In this document: in pieces, positions 1-9,100 of the stretch | Layout: every line of letters starts with the position of its first letter | Position numbering within the stretch: the first letter of the stretch is position 1 | Assembly: GCA_026708035.1 (NCBI GenBank) | Contig: JAPOVQ010000035.1 | Coordinates: 186,001-250,000, forward strand | DNA from: Chloroflexota bacterium | Lineage (GTDB): Bacteria; Chloroflexota; UBA11872 | Direction: 5' to 3' | Length of the DNA: 64,000 bases | Made by a program: the position numbers and the translations under genes | Notes under the pieces: generated by a model | Databases searched by the model: none | What the model saw: only the letters and a program-made list of their open reading frames with translations | Told to the model about the DNA's origin: nothing

Positions 1-873
1 GCGCAGCGCGAAGAGGTCGTCCTCGGTCATCGCCGCGATCTCCTCGATCGTCTCCACCCCGTGCCGCTTCAGGCAGTTCACCGCCCGATTTGAGAGCTTG
101 AGGTCTTCCAGCGGCTCGCCCGGCGCAACGCCCTGATCGGCCAGCAAATCGATCGCCGGCCCGGCCGCGACTTCGTCGCCGCCGATCATGCCGAACGAAG
201 TAACGAGCTGCTGGGCGGCGGCGCGCAGCGCGTCGTGCGGTCCCGTCGATCCATCGGTCCACACCTGCAGCACCAGCCGGTCGTGCTCGGTGTCCTGCCC
301 GACTTGGGCGTGCTCCACGTGATATTCGACCTTGGTCACCGGCGTGAACACGCGGTCGAGCGGGATCACGCCGATGGGCAACGACTTGGCGCCCTCCGAC
401 GGCACGTAGCCCACGCCCTGCTCGACGGTGAACTCGCAGCGCAGCAGACCTTCGCCAGGCAGTTCGCACAGGTAGTGGTCGGGATTGACGATCTCCACCC
501 CGCTCGGCAGCTCGATGTGGCCGGCGGTGATGACGCCGGGCCCGGTTTGCTCCAGCATGCACAGCGAAGGCTCGCGGTTGAACGACCGCAGCCGCACGCG
601 CTTGACGTTGAGCAGAAACTCGACGATGTCCTCGCGCATGAACTCAAGCGTGCTGAACTCGTGCAAGGCACCATCGATTCGCGCCGTGGCGATGGCCGCG
701 CCGGGCAGCGACGACAGCAAGGCGCGTCGGAGCGGCGTGCCGAGGGTGTGGGCGAACCCGGGCCGCAACGGCTCGATGTGAAACAAGCCGTAGTCGTCGC
801 CGAGTTCCTTCGACTCGACGGCGATCGGATCAGACTCGACCGGACTGGCGGCTTCCAACGATTCTAGTAACAC
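1..873 (-). CDS. rpoA: RNA polymerase alpha subunit (partial, 3' end outside window)
   Basis: RNA polymerase alpha subunit, which dimerises to nucleate assembly of beta and beta'. 291 codons are visible. The N-terminal assembly domain carries the conserved stretch EPLRPGFAHTLGTPLRR near residue 35, and the last residues (LSNRAVNCLKRHGVETI) open the C-terminal DNA-binding domain, so only about 40-60 residues are missing. The start is a GTG at 873, preceded by a GAGAGGA ribosome-binding site at 5-base spacing; no ATG lies nearby. It follows rpsD, as in the classical alpha operon, so rplQ is expected beyond the window edge. Identification is secure. Confidence 0.96.
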   Translation of the reverse strand, partial: MLLESLEAASPVESDPIAVESKELGDDYGLFHIEPLRPGFAHTLGTPLRRALLSSLPGAAIATARIDGALHEFSTLEFMREDIVEFLLNVKRVRLRSFNREPSLCMLEQTGPGVITAGHIELPSGVEIVNPDHYLCELPGEGLLRCEFTVEQGVGYVPSEGAKSLPIGVIPLDRVFTPVTKVEYHVEHAQVGQDTEHDRLVLQVWTDGSTGPHDALRAAAQQLVTSFGMIGGDEVAAGPAIDLLADQGVAPGEPLEDLKLSNRAVNCLKRHGVETIEEIAAMTEDDLFALR

Positions 874-930
874 AGGCGTCCTCTCGGGTGCGGCTGCTGC
901 AGGTCGCGCATGCGCCTCCGCACGAAGTCC

Positions 931-1563
931 CTAGCGGGAATAGAACTCAACGATGAGCTGCTCGTTCACAGTGGCGTCAATGTGGTCGCGTTCAGGCAGC
1001 GCCGTCACCACGCCGCTGAATTCATCTGGAGTCACGTGCACCCAAGCCGGACGCCCCATGGCGTCGGCCCGGGTCAGCGCGCCGGCGATCGCCTCGATCC
1101 GGCGGCTCTTCTCGCGCACCTGCACGTTGTCGCCAACCTTCAGAGTGGCCGACGGAATGGTGTGCTTGCGGCCATTCAGCACGATGTGGCCGTGGGTGAT
1201 CAGCTGGCGGGCCTGCGCCCGGCTGAGCGCGAATCCCATCCGATACACCACGTTGTCCACGCGCAGCTCCAACTCCTGCAGCAGGCGCTCGCCGCGCGAT
1301 CCGGCGCCGCGGCCCGCGCGCTTGAAGTAGCGGCGGAACTGTCGCTCCAGCACCCCGTAGAGGCGACGGGCCTTCTGTTTCTCACGCAATTGCACGGCAA
1401 ACTCGGTGGCCCGACGACGCGAGAGTCCGCGCGCGCCGGGACCGCCACGATCGCCGCGTCGCTCGATCGCGCATTTCGGCGTGTGGCATCGATCGCCCTT
1501 CAGGAAGAGCTTTTCGCCCTCGCGGCGGCAGAGCCGACAGACGGGACCGGTGTAGCGTGCCAT
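931..1563 (-). CDS. rpsD: 30S ribosomal protein S4
   Basis: Primary 16S rRNA-binding protein of the small subunit. The 210 residues match the family length. The N-terminus carries a zinc-type cysteine cluster (C9, C12, C26, C31 in CRLCRREG...CHTPKC), so this is the zinc-binding form. The S4 RNA-binding fold follows (RVDNVVYRMGFALSRAQARQ and the GHIVLNGRK segment). It lies between rpsK and rpoA; in other bacteria S4 is the autogenous repressor of this operon, but no leader target is visible here. Confidence 0.97.
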   Translation of the reverse strand: MARYTGPVCRLCRREGEKLFLKGDRCHTPKCAIERRGDRGGPGARGLSRRRATEFAVQLREKQKARRLYGVLERQFRRYFKRAGRGAGSRGERLLQELELRVDNVVYRMGFALSRAQARQLITHGHIVLNGRKHTIPSATLKVGDNVQVREKSRRIEAIAGALTRADAMGRPAWVHVTPDEFSGVVTALPERDHIDATVNEQLIVEFYSR

Positions 1564-1587
1564 GGGCGATTGTTCCTCGAATACGGC

Positions 1588-1977
1588 CTAGACGCGTCGG
1601 CGCTTCGGTGGGCGCGGACCGTTGTGGGGGATCGGCGTCACGTCGGAAATGCTCGTGATGTTGAGGCCGGACCCTTGCAGCGCGCGGATCGCCGCGTCGC
1701 GCCCGGAGCCCGGACCGCGAACGTAGACATCCAGGTCGCGCATGCCCATGTCCATGGCCTGCCGCGCCGCTTGATCGGCCGCCTGCTGCGCCGCGAAGGG
1801 CGTGCTCTTGCGCGACCCCCGGATGCCGACCGTTCCCCCGCTCACGCTGGTCAGCGTCTCGCCCTGGAGGTCCGTGATCGTGATGATCGTGTTGTTGAAA
1901 GTCGCGTGCACGTGGGCGGCCCCCTTGGGCACCGGCGTGCGGTCCCGGCGACGTGCGCGACTGGATCGTTCGGCCAT
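1588..1977 (-). CDS. rpsK: 30S ribosomal protein S11
   Basis: Small-subunit platform protein near the Shine-Dalgarno helix. 129 residues, typical length. The signature [16 protein letters not shown] (about residues 21-36) and the C-terminal [18 protein letters not shown] are canonical. The Arg-rich N-terminus (about 17 residues) is normal for the family. It starts one base after the rpsM stop codon. Confidence 0.97.
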   Translation of the reverse strand: MAERSSRARRRDRTPVPKGAAHVHATFNNTIITITDLQGETLTSVSGGTVGIRGSRKSTPFAAQQAADQAARQAMDMGMRDLDVYVRGPGSGRDAAIRALQGSGLNITSISDVTPIPHNGPRPPKRRRV

Positions 1978-1978
1978 G

Positions 1979-2362
1979 CTAACCCCGCTTGATCACGCGC
2001 TTGCGGATTCCCACCGCACGGCGTGGCCCTTTGCGTGACCGGGCGTTGGTTCGTGTGCGTTGGCCGCGCGCCGGCAGACCGACGCGATGGCGAATGCCGC
2101 GATAGCACCCAATCTCGCGCAGGCGCGCGAGATTGGTTTGTACCTCGCGACGCTTTTCACCCTCCACGCGCACGTGGCGGTCGATCTGGTCGCGAATCCG
2201 TCCCAGGTCGTCATTGGTCAAATCGATGACCCGCTTGGTCCCGGTCACGCCAGCGTCTGCCAGGATTCGGCGGCTGGACGTGCGCCCGATCCCGTAGATA
2301 TAGGTCAGCGCGATCTCGACGGGTTTCTCCCGCGGAATGTCTACTCCGGCGATGCGTGCCAT
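1979..2362 (-). CDS. rpsM: 30S ribosomal protein S13
   Basis: Head protein of the small subunit that contacts tRNA and the large subunit. 127 residues. Diagnostic motifs are [20 protein letters not shown] at the start, the [12 protein letters not shown] helix-hairpin-helix element, and the [17 protein letters not shown] tail. Situated between rpmJ and rpsK in the conserved order. Confidence 0.97.
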   Translation of the reverse strand: MARIAGVDIPREKPVEIALTYIYGIGRTSSRRILADAGVTGTKRVIDLTNDDLGRIRDQIDRHVRVEGEKRREVQTNLARLREIGCYRGIRHRVGLPARGQRTRTNARSRKGPRRAVGIRKRVIKRG

Positions 2363-2374
2363 GGCGCTGCCTGT

Positions 2375-2488
2375 CTACCCTTGCCGCTGCTTGTGTTTCG
2401 GGTTCTCGCAGATCACGAGGACCCGGCCGCGACGACGAATGATGCGGCATTTGTCGCAACGCGGCTTCACGGATGCGCTGACTTTCAT
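2375..2488 (-). CDS. rpmJ: 50S ribosomal protein L36
   Basis: 37-codon gene found by translating the gap between infA and rpsM. The product begins [20 protein letters not shown] and ends [10 protein letters not shown], the canonical zinc-binding L36 with ligands C11, C14, C27 and H32. It sits 9 bases after infA and 12 bases before rpsM, its standard position. Because the Cys ligands are intact, this is the zinc-containing paralogue. Confidence 0.96.
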   Translation of the reverse strand: MKVSASVKPRCDKCRIIRRRGRVLVICENPKHKQRQG

Positions 2489-2497
2489 GCGACGGCC

Positions 2498-2827
2498 CTA
2501 CTCGACCCGATCGTGGCGCAGACGCCAGGTGATGCGTCCGCGCGTCAGGTCATAGGGGGATAGCTCCAGCTTCACCCGGTCGCCCACGCCCACGCGAATG
2601 AAGCGCAGCCGCATGCGGCCGGACAGGTGGGCCAAGATCGCCGGCGGCTCGTCTTCGTCCGAACCCGTGACCAGCCGCAGTGGCTTGCCGTTCGGCCCGA
2701 TGGGGCGCACCAGGAACATCGTGTTGGGCAGCGTGTCGACGACCTCGCCCTCGACCTCGATCATCGGCGACTTGCTCTTGCCGTTGGAGTCGGCCGTGCG
2801 GGCCTCGCGTGCCGATCGTTGGGCCAT
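2498..2827 (-). CDS. infA: translation initiation factor IF-1 with N-terminal extension and internal insertion
   Basis: IF-1 binds the 30S A site during initiation. The OB-fold core is clear: [20 protein letters not shown], then [20 protein letters not shown] and [15 protein letters not shown]. At 109 residues it is much longer than the usual 70-75. About 20 extra residues precede the core, and about 20 (roughly 42-63, including GSDEDEPP) are inserted between beta strands where other IF-1 proteins have a short turn. The ATG overlaps the map stop codon by one base (TGATG), so the long start is supported, although an internal ATG at residue 22 would remove only the extension. See findings. Confidence 0.93.
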   Translation of the reverse strand: MAQRSAREARTADSNGKSKSPMIEVEGEVVDTLPNTMFLVRPIGPNGKPLRLVTGSDEDEPPAILAHLSGRMRLRFIRVGVGDRVKLELSPYDLTRGRITWRLRHDRVE

Positions 2828-3615
2828 CAGGCGCCCGCCCGTTCGGTGAGGACCATCGATCCCGACGCACCCACGACCACCGTGTGCTCGAAGTGCGCCG
2901 ACAGGCTGCCGTCGGCGCTGCGGGCGGTCCAGCCGTCGGCGTCGAAGCGCACGTCGGGACTGCCCACGTTCACCATGGGCTCGATGGCGAGCGCGGTGCC
3001 CACCTCGAGCACGGCGCCGGTGCCCGCCGTGCCGAAATTCGGCACCTGCGGCGGCTCGTGCATGGCCTTTCCAATTCCGTGTCCCACAAATCTCCTGACG
3101 ACCGAGAACCCGGCGCTCTCAACGAGGCGCTGCACGGCCGCGCCGACATCTCCCAGCCGATTTCCCGGTAGGGCGGCGGCGACTGCCGCGTCTAGCGCGT
3201 TGCGCGTGACGGCGATCAGACGCTCCGCCTCGTCGTCGACTTCGCCGACGGCAACGGTTACCGCCGAGTCGGAGTGCCATCCGTCAAGGATCGCTCCGCA
3301 ATCGACCCCAATGATATCGCCTTCCCGCAGCGCATTTCCACTGGGGATTCCATGCACGATGACATCGTTGGTCGAGGCGCAGATGCTGCCGGGAAAGGGC
3401 GCAACCCCGGGGGAGGCGGCCGGCACGCCCAGGAACGACGGCGTGCCTCCGTGATCGCGAATGTACTCGTCCGCCACCGTGTTGAGCTCGGTCGTCGTGA
3501 CGCCGGGCGCCACCGCCGCCTCGACCAAGGCCAACGCCCGCGCCAGCAAACGGCCCGATGCCCGCATCCCCTCGATCTGCTCGGGTGTTTTCACAACCAC
3601 TTTGCCCGCGTTCAT
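2827..3615 (-). CDS. map: methionine aminopeptidase, type I
   Basis: Removes the initiator methionine from nascent proteins in the cytoplasm. 262 residues, typical for type Ia. All five metal ligands are visible: D105 (GVDCG), D116 (HSDSA), H179 (GHGIG), E212 (AIEPM) and E243 (HFEHTV). It shares a 4-base ATGA overlap with the adk stop codon and a 1-base overlap with infA, so the three are probably translationally coupled. Confidence 0.97.
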   Translation of the reverse strand: MNAGKVVVKTPEQIEGMRASGRLLARALALVEAAVAPGVTTTELNTVADEYIRDHGGTPSFLGVPAASPGVAPFPGSICASTNDVIVHGIPSGNALREGDIIGVDCGAILDGWHSDSAVTVAVGEVDDEAERLIAVTRNALDAAVAAALPGNRLGDVGAAVQRLVESAGFSVVRRFVGHGIGKAMHEPPQVPNFGTAGTGAVLEVGTALAIEPMVNVGSPDVRFDADGWTARSADGSLSAHFEHTVVVGASGSMVLTERAGA

Positions 3616-4163
3616 GCAGGAATTGCCTCCAACGCGTCACCGATTCGCTGCGCCACGGTGTCGATGTCCGCGTCGCCGTCCACCCGAGCCACGAGGCCGC
3701 GCTCCGTGTAGTACTGAATCAGCGGCGCCGTCGTGGTCTGATAGACCTCCAGCCGATAACGCGCCGTCGCGTAGTCGTCGTCGTCTCGGCCGCGACTCAT
3801 CAGCCGACCGAGCGCGACCTCGTCGGGAAGATCCAAGACCAGCACCACGTGCACGCGCGCGGCATAGCTGGCGAGCACGCCGTCCAGCGCCTCCGCCTGC
3901 GCCAGGGTGCGCGGGAATCCGTCGAAGCAAATTCCGGAATTTCGCTGCCCGGCCACAAGACTCTCGACAAGCTGCATCACCAGATTGTCGGGCACGAGTC
4001 GGCCCGACTCGACGTAGTCGCGCACCTCCATCCCGACAGGCGCGCCCTCCTCGATCGCCTGGCGAAAGAGCCCGCCCGTTGACACATGGGGGATCTTGAG
4101 GCGCTGAACCAGCATCTCGGCTTGGGTGCCCTTGCCGGCGCCCGGCGGCCCGAGAAAAACCAT
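3612..4163 (-). CDS. adk: adenylate kinase
   Basis: Interconverts ATP + AMP and 2 ADP. The P-loop GPPGAGKGT lies at residues 5-13, with the AMP-binding STGGLFR and GFPRTLAQA motifs downstream. The LID region (SRGRDDDDYATARYR) is short and has no Cys, so this is the short, non-zinc form (183 residues). I chose ATG 4163 because family members start a few residues before the P-loop. A TTG at 4187 would add eight residues and begin just after the secY stop. Neither start has a strong ribosome-binding site. Confidence 0.93.
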   Translation of the reverse strand: MVFLGPPGAGKGTQAEMLVQRLKIPHVSTGGLFRQAIEEGAPVGMEVRDYVESGRLVPDNLVMQLVESLVAGQRNSGICFDGFPRTLAQAEALDGVLASYAARVHVVLVLDLPDEVALGRLMSRGRDDDDYATARYRLEVYQTTTAPLIQYYTERGLVARVDGDADIDTVAQRIGDALEAIPA

Positions 4164-4188
4164 GATCAACGGTGAGTGACTCGCCAAC

Positions 4189-5469
4189 CTACCGGATGAA
4201 TCCTTCGTAGTTGCGCATCAAGAGTTGGGCCTCGAGCTGCCGCATGGTGTCGAGCACGACGCCGACCACGATCAGCAATCCCGTGCTGCTGAGCGCCACG
4301 GCGTTGACGTTGGTCACCAGCTGCGCCAGGAAGGGAAGCACGGCGACGAACCCAAGGAACAGCGACCCTGCCACCGTCAGGCGATTCACCACGCGCATCA
4401 GGTACTGCTGCGTGGGACGGCCCGGCCGTATCCCCGGAATGAAGCCGCCATTCTTCTGCAGGTTCTCCGCCAGGTTCTGCTGTTGAAAGATGACCAAGGT
4501 GTAGAAGTAGGTGAAGGCGATCACCAGGAAGAACGTCGCAACCCAGTAGATGAAATTGCTGGGGCTCATGGCATTGGCAATGCCGCTGGCCAGGCCGGCC
4601 AACCAGGTGATGTCGGTGCCCTCGAAGTAGCTGGCAATGGTTCCCGGCAGCAGCATGAAGGAGAAGGCGAAGATCAGCGGAATCATTCCCGCCGAGTTCA
4701 CCTTGAGCGGAATGTGCGTGCTCTGGCCGCCGTACATACGATTGCCGCGCACGCGCTTGGCGTAGTGCACGGGGATGCGCCGTTGCGCCTCCTGTACAAA
4801 CACGATCGCGCTGATCATCGCCAGGCCAATCACCACCACTGCCAGGAATCCGCCGATGTTCTCCCCGGCGAACAGGGCCTGTCCCACGGCCTGCGGCGCC
4901 CCCGCCACGATGCCCGCAAAGATGATGATGGAGACGCCGTTGCCCACGCCGTTTTCCGTGATCAGCTCGCCGAGCCACAAGAGGAACATCGACCCGGCGG
5001 CCATGACGATCAGCATGGCCACGATCTCGGGGGCTCCCAGAGAGGGCGAGATCAAATCGGCCTGCGAGCTCCGCAGCAGCGTGATCTGGCCGAAGCCTTG
5101 CAGCATGGCGAACGGAACCGTGGCAATTCGCGTGTACTGTGCGATTTTCTTGCGTCCGCTCTCGCCTTCCTTGGAAAGCTCCTGCAACCGCGGAATCAGC
5201 GGCGTGAGGACCTGAAACGCAATCATCGCGGTGACGTAGGGATAGACGCCCAGGGCCACGATGGAAAAGTTTTCGAGCGCGCCGCCCGAAAGCAGATTCA
5301 GAAATCCGAGGAGCTGATTGCCCTCGAAGAACTCCTGCAGCCGATCCGTCGCCACCCCCGGCATGGGGATATGCGCCACGAGGCGAAAGAGCACCAGGAG
5401 GCCAATCGTGAACAGGATCTTCCGGCGCACATCCGGCAATCGGAACGCGGTGATGGCGGTCTGGATCAC
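4189..5469 (-). CDS. secY: preprotein translocase subunit SecY
   Basis: Channel-forming subunit of the Sec translocon in the inner membrane. 426 residues with about ten hydrophobic segments. Recognisable landmarks are DVRRKILFTIGLLVLFRL near the N-terminus, the plug-region GGALENFSIVALGVYPYVTA, the cytoplasmic loop RIPVHYAKRVRGNRMYGG, and the family ending LLMRNYEGFIR. It overlaps rplO by four bases and precedes adk, as in most spc operons. Confidence 0.97.
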   Translation of the reverse strand: MIQTAITAFRLPDVRRKILFTIGLLVLFRLVAHIPMPGVATDRLQEFFEGNQLLGFLNLLSGGALENFSIVALGVYPYVTAMIAFQVLTPLIPRLQELSKEGESGRKKIAQYTRIATVPFAMLQGFGQITLLRSSQADLISPSLGAPEIVAMLIVMAAGSMFLLWLGELITENGVGNGVSIIIFAGIVAGAPQAVGQALFAGENIGGFLAVVVIGLAMISAIVFVQEAQRRIPVHYAKRVRGNRMYGGQSTHIPLKVNSAGMIPLIFAFSFMLLPGTIASYFEGTDITWLAGLASGIANAMSPSNFIYWVATFFLVIAFTYFYTLVIFQQQNLAENLQKNGGFIPGIRPGRPTQQYLMRVVNRLTVAGSLFLGFVAVLPFLAQLVTNVNAVALSSTGLLIVVGVVLDTMRQLEAQLLMRNYEGFIR

Positions 5470-5912
5470 GCAGGAATTTCCTCGGCGGTGCCGCCGGCCT
5501 CCTCGATCTTCTTCTTGGCCGCAGCCGAAAACTTGGGTGCGCGAATCGTCAGCGCATGCGGCAATTCGCCGCCCGCCAGGATTTTGAACAGGCCGTCGTC
5601 GATGATGCCGCGGGCGCGCAGCTCATCGCCCCCCACCACGGACCCTTCGTCAAACTGAGCCAGACGGCCCAGGTTCACCGGCTGGTAGTCCGTCCGAAAT
5701 CGGTCGTTGGTGAATCCGCGGCGGGCCGGAAAGCGCCGCAGGAGCGGTGTTTGGCCGCCCTCGAATCCCGGCGTCGGCCCCGACCCGCTTCGCGCGCCCT
5801 GGCCCAACATGCCGCGACCGGAGGTCTTGCCGCGCCCGCTGCCTTCGCCGCGACCGACCCGTTGGCGACGTCGTCGCCGTCGCGACGTTCGAACAAGCTC
5901 GTGGGGCTTCAC
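5466..5912 (-). CDS. rplO: 50S ribosomal protein L15
   Basis: Large-subunit assembly protein. The Gly/Arg-rich N-terminus RVGRGEGSGRGKTSGRG (about residues 17-33) and the QTPLLRRFPARRGFTN motif are diagnostic. The start chosen is GTG 5912 (product beginning with MKPHEL), because family members begin this way and the longer upstream frame lies inside rpmD. A GGAG lies about 10 bases upstream. 148 residues. Confidence 0.95.
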   Translation of the reverse strand: MKPHELVRTSRRRRRRQRVGRGEGSGRGKTSGRGMLGQGARSGSGPTPGFEGGQTPLLRRFPARRGFTNDRFRTDYQPVNLGRLAQFDEGSVVGGDELRARGIIDDGLFKILAGGELPHALTIRAPKFSAAAKKKIEEAGGTAEEIPA

Positions 5913-5919
5913 GATTCGA

Positions 5920-6114
5920 TTACTCCGCGGCCTCACGGCGGCATTCGACGAGGTGTCCCACCACCACGAGCATGCCGTCGATCGCCGCCGACTGCTCGCG
6001 CTCGGCGGTCTTGCCAATCCGGCCCAGACCCAGCGCGCGCAGCGTTTCCTGCTGGCGACGCGTGGTGCCGATTGAACTCCGCACCTGCCGCAGATGCAGC
6101 TTCGCGCTAGCCAT
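5920..6114 (-). CDS. rpmD: 50S ribosomal protein L30
   Basis: 64-residue large-subunit protein. The product KLHLRQVRSSIGTTRRQQET...LGLGRIGK and the closing MLVVVGHLVECR match the L30 fold. It overlaps the end of rpsE by eight bases and precedes rplO by seven, the standard spc order. Confidence 0.95.
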   Translation of the reverse strand: MASAKLHLRQVRSSIGTTRRQQETLRALGLGRIGKTAEREQSAAIDGMLVVVGHLVECRREAAE

Positions 6115-6649
6115 CGCCGCCTGAATCGATCTGGGCCAGTCGCAGCGCCCGCTGCTCGCTCGGGTCGCTCAGCGCCTGCAGGGCTTCAACGGTTGCCTGA
6201 ACAACGTTGATGGCGTTCGACGAGCCGATGATCTTCGTGAGCACATTTCGCACACCGGCCAACTCCAACACGGCGCGCACGGCGCCGCCCGCGATCACGC
6301 CTGTCCCCGAGCCGGCCGGACGCAGGATGACCTTGGACGCGCGGAATCTTGCCTCCACGTAGTGCGGGATGGAGCCATCCTCGGTGAGCGGCACGTCGAA
6401 CATGCCGCGGCGCGCACGCTCCTGGCCCTTCTGAATGGCGTCCGCCACTTCGCGGGCCCGGCCGACGCTGACGCCGACCCGACCGTTGCGATCGCCCACC
6501 ACCACGATGGCGTTGAAGCCAAAGCGGCGCCCGCCCCGGACAACTTTCGATACACGCTTGATTCGCACCACGCGATCTTCGAATCGCTGGCGCTCGCCAT
6601 CAGCGTCCAGAAAGCTGGCTTGTCGTCGCCCGCGACCATCAAACTGCAT
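6107..6649 (-). CDS. rpsE: 30S ribosomal protein S5
   Basis: Small-subunit protein involved in accuracy and mRNA entry. 180 residues. The double-stranded-RNA-binding N-terminal domain shows RVVRIKRVSKVVRGGRRFGF and VVVGDRNGRVGVSVGRA; the C-terminal domain shows RPAGSGTGVIAGGAVRAVLE. Residues of the classical spectinomycin loop (KVVRGGRR) look unmutated. Confidence 0.97.
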   Translation of the reverse strand: MQFDGRGRRQASFLDADGERQRFEDRVVRIKRVSKVVRGGRRFGFNAIVVVGDRNGRVGVSVGRAREVADAIQKGQERARRGMFDVPLTEDGSIPHYVEARFRASKVILRPAGSGTGVIAGGAVRAVLELAGVRNVLTKIIGSSNAINVVQATVEALQALSDPSEQRALRLAQIDSGGDG

Positions 6650-6651
6650 GG

Positions 6652-7005
6652 TTAGAACTCCAGCCCATCGGCGCGCGCCGCGTCCGCCACGGCCTTCACG
6701 CGGCCGGCGTAGGCAAATCCGCCGCGATCGAATACCACGCGCGACACCTTCAGCGCCTTGGCGCGCTCGGCGATGGCGCGACCCACGCCGCTGGCCTGCT
6801 CCCGCCTCGAGCCCTCGCCCGCGTCCGAATCAAGCGTCGAGGCAGCGGCCAGCGTGACTCCGCGGGCGTCGTCGATCACCTGGGCGTAGGTGTGCTTCAA
6901 ACTGCGAAATACGGCCAAGCGCGGACGCTCCGCCGTGCCGCGAACCCGCATCCGGAGGCGTTGATGGCGCCGCAATCGGCTGGCGCGCCGTGAGTGCGTC
7001 GCCAT
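6652..7005 (-). CDS. rplR: 50S ribosomal protein L18
   Basis: Binds 5S rRNA in the central protuberance. 117 residues, typical. Recognised by [20 protein letters not shown] and the ending [20 protein letters not shown]. The rplF stop and the rplR start overlap by one base (TGATG). Confidence 0.97.
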   Translation of the reverse strand: MATHSRRASRLRRHQRLRMRVRGTAERPRLAVFRSLKHTYAQVIDDARGVTLAAASTLDSDAGEGSRREQASGVGRAIAERAKALKVSRVVFDRGGFAYAGRVKAVADAARADGLEF

Positions 7006-7559
7006 CAGGCGGTCGCCAATCCGGCAGCGGTCTTGCCGGGCTTCTGCCGGACATACTCGCCGGCATAGCGGACGCCCTTGCCCTTGTAAGGATCGGCCGG
7101 ACGCACCGCGCGAATCTCGGCGGCAATCTGACCCACGGCCTCTTTGTCGATCCCCTCGACCACGATGCGCGTTGGGTCTGGCACCTGAATGTCCACGCCC
7201 TCCGGCGGCCTGATCACCTGCGGATGCGAGAACCCCAACTGCAAATCCAGAGCGCGGCCCTGGAGCGAGGCGCGGTATCCCGTGCCTTGAATCTCGAGGC
7301 GCTTCTGAAAGCCTTCAGTGACGCCCATCACCATATTTGCCAGTAGTTGACGCGTCAGGCCATGCAGCGCCCGCTGCTTGCGCTCGTCATTCGGTCGGGT
7401 CACCTGCACCATGCCATCGGCCGCGGTGATCGTCATCGACACGGGTAGGGCGCGCGCTAGCGAGCCCCGCGGCCCCTTGACTTCAACCGCGTTGCCGTCG
7501 CCGATGTTCACCGTCACCCCAGCGGGGATTGGTAGGGGAAGCTGGCCGATGCGTGACAT
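7005..7559 (-). CDS. rplF: 50S ribosomal protein L6
   Basis: Two-domain protein near the GTPase centre of the large subunit. 184 residues. Begins [19 protein letters not shown], contains KGPRGSLAR, and ends with the motif [21 protein letters not shown]. Placed between rpsH and rplR. Confidence 0.97.
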   Translation of the reverse strand: MSRIGQLPLPIPAGVTVNIGDGNAVEVKGPRGSLARALPVSMTITAADGMVQVTRPNDERKQRALHGLTRQLLANMVMGVTEGFQKRLEIQGTGYRASLQGRALDLQLGFSHPQVIRPPEGVDIQVPDPTRIVVEGIDKEAVGQIAAEIRAVRPADPYKGKGVRYAGEYVRQKPGKTAAGLATA

Positions 7560-7567
7560 GACGTTGG

Positions 7568-7960
7568 CTACCAGACGAAGGCGAGCACTTCGCCACCGAG
7601 TCGGCGCCGTCGCGCCTCGCTGCCGGTCATCAGTCCACTGGACGTCGAGACCAGGGCCACGCCGATACCGCCCATCACGCGCGGGATCTCGCGGGCGCGG
7701 GTGTACACGCGCAGGCCCGGTCGGCTCACGCGCTTCGAGCCTCGCAGCAATGGCTCGTCGTTGGCGTCGTACCGCAGGTCGATTTCAAGTGACGCCCGCG
7801 GCGACTCTTCGACCACGGAAAAGCCGGCGATAAAGCCTTCAGCGCGCAGCAGCTCAGCGATACCTTCCTTGAGCCCGGAATGCGGCACCCGCACCTTGCG
7901 GTGGCGCGCCGTCACGGCGTTGCGCATCCGCGTCAGCATGTCGGCAATAGGGTCAGTCAT
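7568..7960 (-). CDS. rpsH: 30S ribosomal protein S8
   Basis: 16S rRNA-binding protein; in E. coli it represses the spc operon by binding near rplE. 130 residues. Motifs are MTDPIADMLTRMRNAVTARH, the SRPGLRVYTRAREIPRVMGG stretch and the STSSGLMTGSEARRRRLGGE ending. Confidence 0.97.
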   Translation of the reverse strand: MTDPIADMLTRMRNAVTARHRKVRVPHSGLKEGIAELLRAEGFIAGFSVVEESPRASLEIDLRYDANDEPLLRGSKRVSRPGLRVYTRAREIPRVMGGIGVALVSTSSGLMTGSEARRRRLGGEVLAFVW

Positions 7961-7966
7961 CGCGCC

Positions 7967-8206
7967 CTACCAGCTCGACTTCGTCACGCCGGGAATCTCA
8001 CCCTGTGCCGCCAGGGTGCGAAAACAGATTCGGCAGAGATCGAACCGCCGAATGAATGCCCGCGGTCGGCCGCATAGCACGCAGCGATTGCGATAGCGCA
8101 CCTTGTAGCGAAGCTTCCGGCCACGCAGCGATCGCTCGTCGAAGTTCGGCGAGTTGAACGCGTTTCGCTCGCGCTCCCATTTCACGATTTTGCACTTCTT
8201 GGCCAT
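7967..8206 (-). CDS. rpsN: 30S ribosomal protein S14, zinc-binding type with N-terminal insertion
   Basis: Small-subunit head protein. The zinc-binding C-terminal part is canonical ([20 protein letters not shown] with four Cys, then the [11 protein letters not shown] ending). The usual zinc form is about 61 residues; this one has 79 because about 18 residues (around [16 protein letters not shown]) lie between the MAKKCKI start and the KVRYRNRC segment. No internal start would restore the short form and keep the MAKK start. It is in the normal position between rplE and rpsH. Confidence 0.94.
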   Translation of the reverse strand: MAKKCKIVKWERERNAFNSPNFDERSLRGRKLRYKVRYRNRCVLCGRPRAFIRRFDLCRICFRTLAAQGEIPGVTKSSW

Positions 8207-8214
8207 GCAGACTC

Positions 8215-8766
8215 CTAGATGGCTTCTTTGCGTTCGAACGGCAGACCGATGGCCTCCAGCAAGCGTCGCGCGTGCGCATCGGTCTGCGCGCTGGTGACCA
8301 TGGTGACTTCCAGACCACGGATTTGGTCGATCGAGTCGTAGTCGATTTCGGGAAAGACCAGCTGCTCGGGCAGGCCGATCGAGTAGTTGCCGCGTCCATC
8401 GAAGGCCCGCGGCGACAAACCGCGAAAGTCGCGCAGCCGCGGCAGCGCCAGGTTGATCAACCGGTCGACGAACTCATACATCCGCCGGCCGCGCAGTGTG
8501 GTCTTCACGCCCACGCGCTGGCCCGCGCGCAGGCGAAAGGCCGCCACGCTGCGCCGCGCCCGCGTCACGATCGGCCGCTGACCCGTGGCCGCGGCGATAT
8601 CGCGCACCGTGTGGTCCACGATCGCGTCGTTGCTCAGCGCCGCGCCGATGCCGACGTTCACCACGACCTTCTCCAGCCGCGGCACCTCGTGGAGGTTGCC
8701 GAGCCCAAGGTCCCGTTGCAATTCGGGGCGAATTGACTCTCGATATCGGTCAAGCAAGCGTGCCAT
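8215..8766 (-). CDS. rplE: 50S ribosomal protein L5
   Basis: Binds 5S rRNA and contacts P-site tRNA. The product from ATG 8766 begins [17 protein letters not shown], matching the family start, and is 183 residues. The ATG overlaps the rplX stop codon (TGATG). Signature segments are [32 protein letters not shown] and [21 protein letters not shown] longer in-frame start exists upstream but would lie wholly within rplX. Confidence 0.96.
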   Translation of the reverse strand: MARLLDRYRESIRPELQRDLGLGNLHEVPRLEKVVVNVGIGAALSNDAIVDHTVRDIAAATGQRPIVTRARRSVAAFRLRAGQRVGVKTTLRGRRMYEFVDRLINLALPRLRDFRGLSPRAFDGRGNYSIGLPEQLVFPEIDYDSIDQIRGLEVTMVTSAQTDAHARRLLEAIGLPFERKEAI

Positions 8767-9098
8767 CACTCGTCCAGTGGTTCGTTGCAGCTCTTGCAGT
8801 GGCGGATTCGCGCCCCGCGACGACCCACGCGAATCCCAATTCGGGAACGCGCGCCGCAATGCGGGCAGACCAGCATGACGTTCGAGGCGTCGAGCGGGGC
8901 GTTGAACTCAATGATACCGGCCCGCTGACCAATGGCCCGCGGCTTGGTGTGCCGCTTGCGCACATTGATGGCTTCAACCACGAGCTGACCCGTTTCCGGC
9001 ACGACGCGTTCGATGGCGCCCTGGCGACCCTTGTCACGCCCGGTGAGCACCTCGACGGTGTCACCCTTGCGGAGCCGAAATCGGTGCGGGCCGGCCAT
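8766..9098 (-). CDS. rplX: 50S ribosomal protein L24
   Basis: Assembly initiator protein of the large subunit with a KOW motif (KGDTVEVLTGRDKGRQGAIE, residues 10-29). Later residues include INVRKRHTKP and a zinc-ribbon-like pair of CxxC motifs (CPHCGARSR and CKSC). 110 residues. Located between rplN and rplE. Confidence 0.96.
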   Translation of the reverse strand: MAGPHRFRLRKGDTVEVLTGRDKGRQGAIERVVPETGQLVVEAINVRKRHTKPRAIGQRAGIIEFNAPLDASNVMLVCPHCGARSRIGIRVGRRGARIRHCKSCNEPLDE

Positions 9099-9100
9099 GC

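Noticed and set aside
910-1992. Long plus-strand frame across rpsD and rpsK
   Set aside because: It is an antisense frame over two certain ribosomal protein genes; GC-rich codon use makes such open frames common, and no family similarity is visible.
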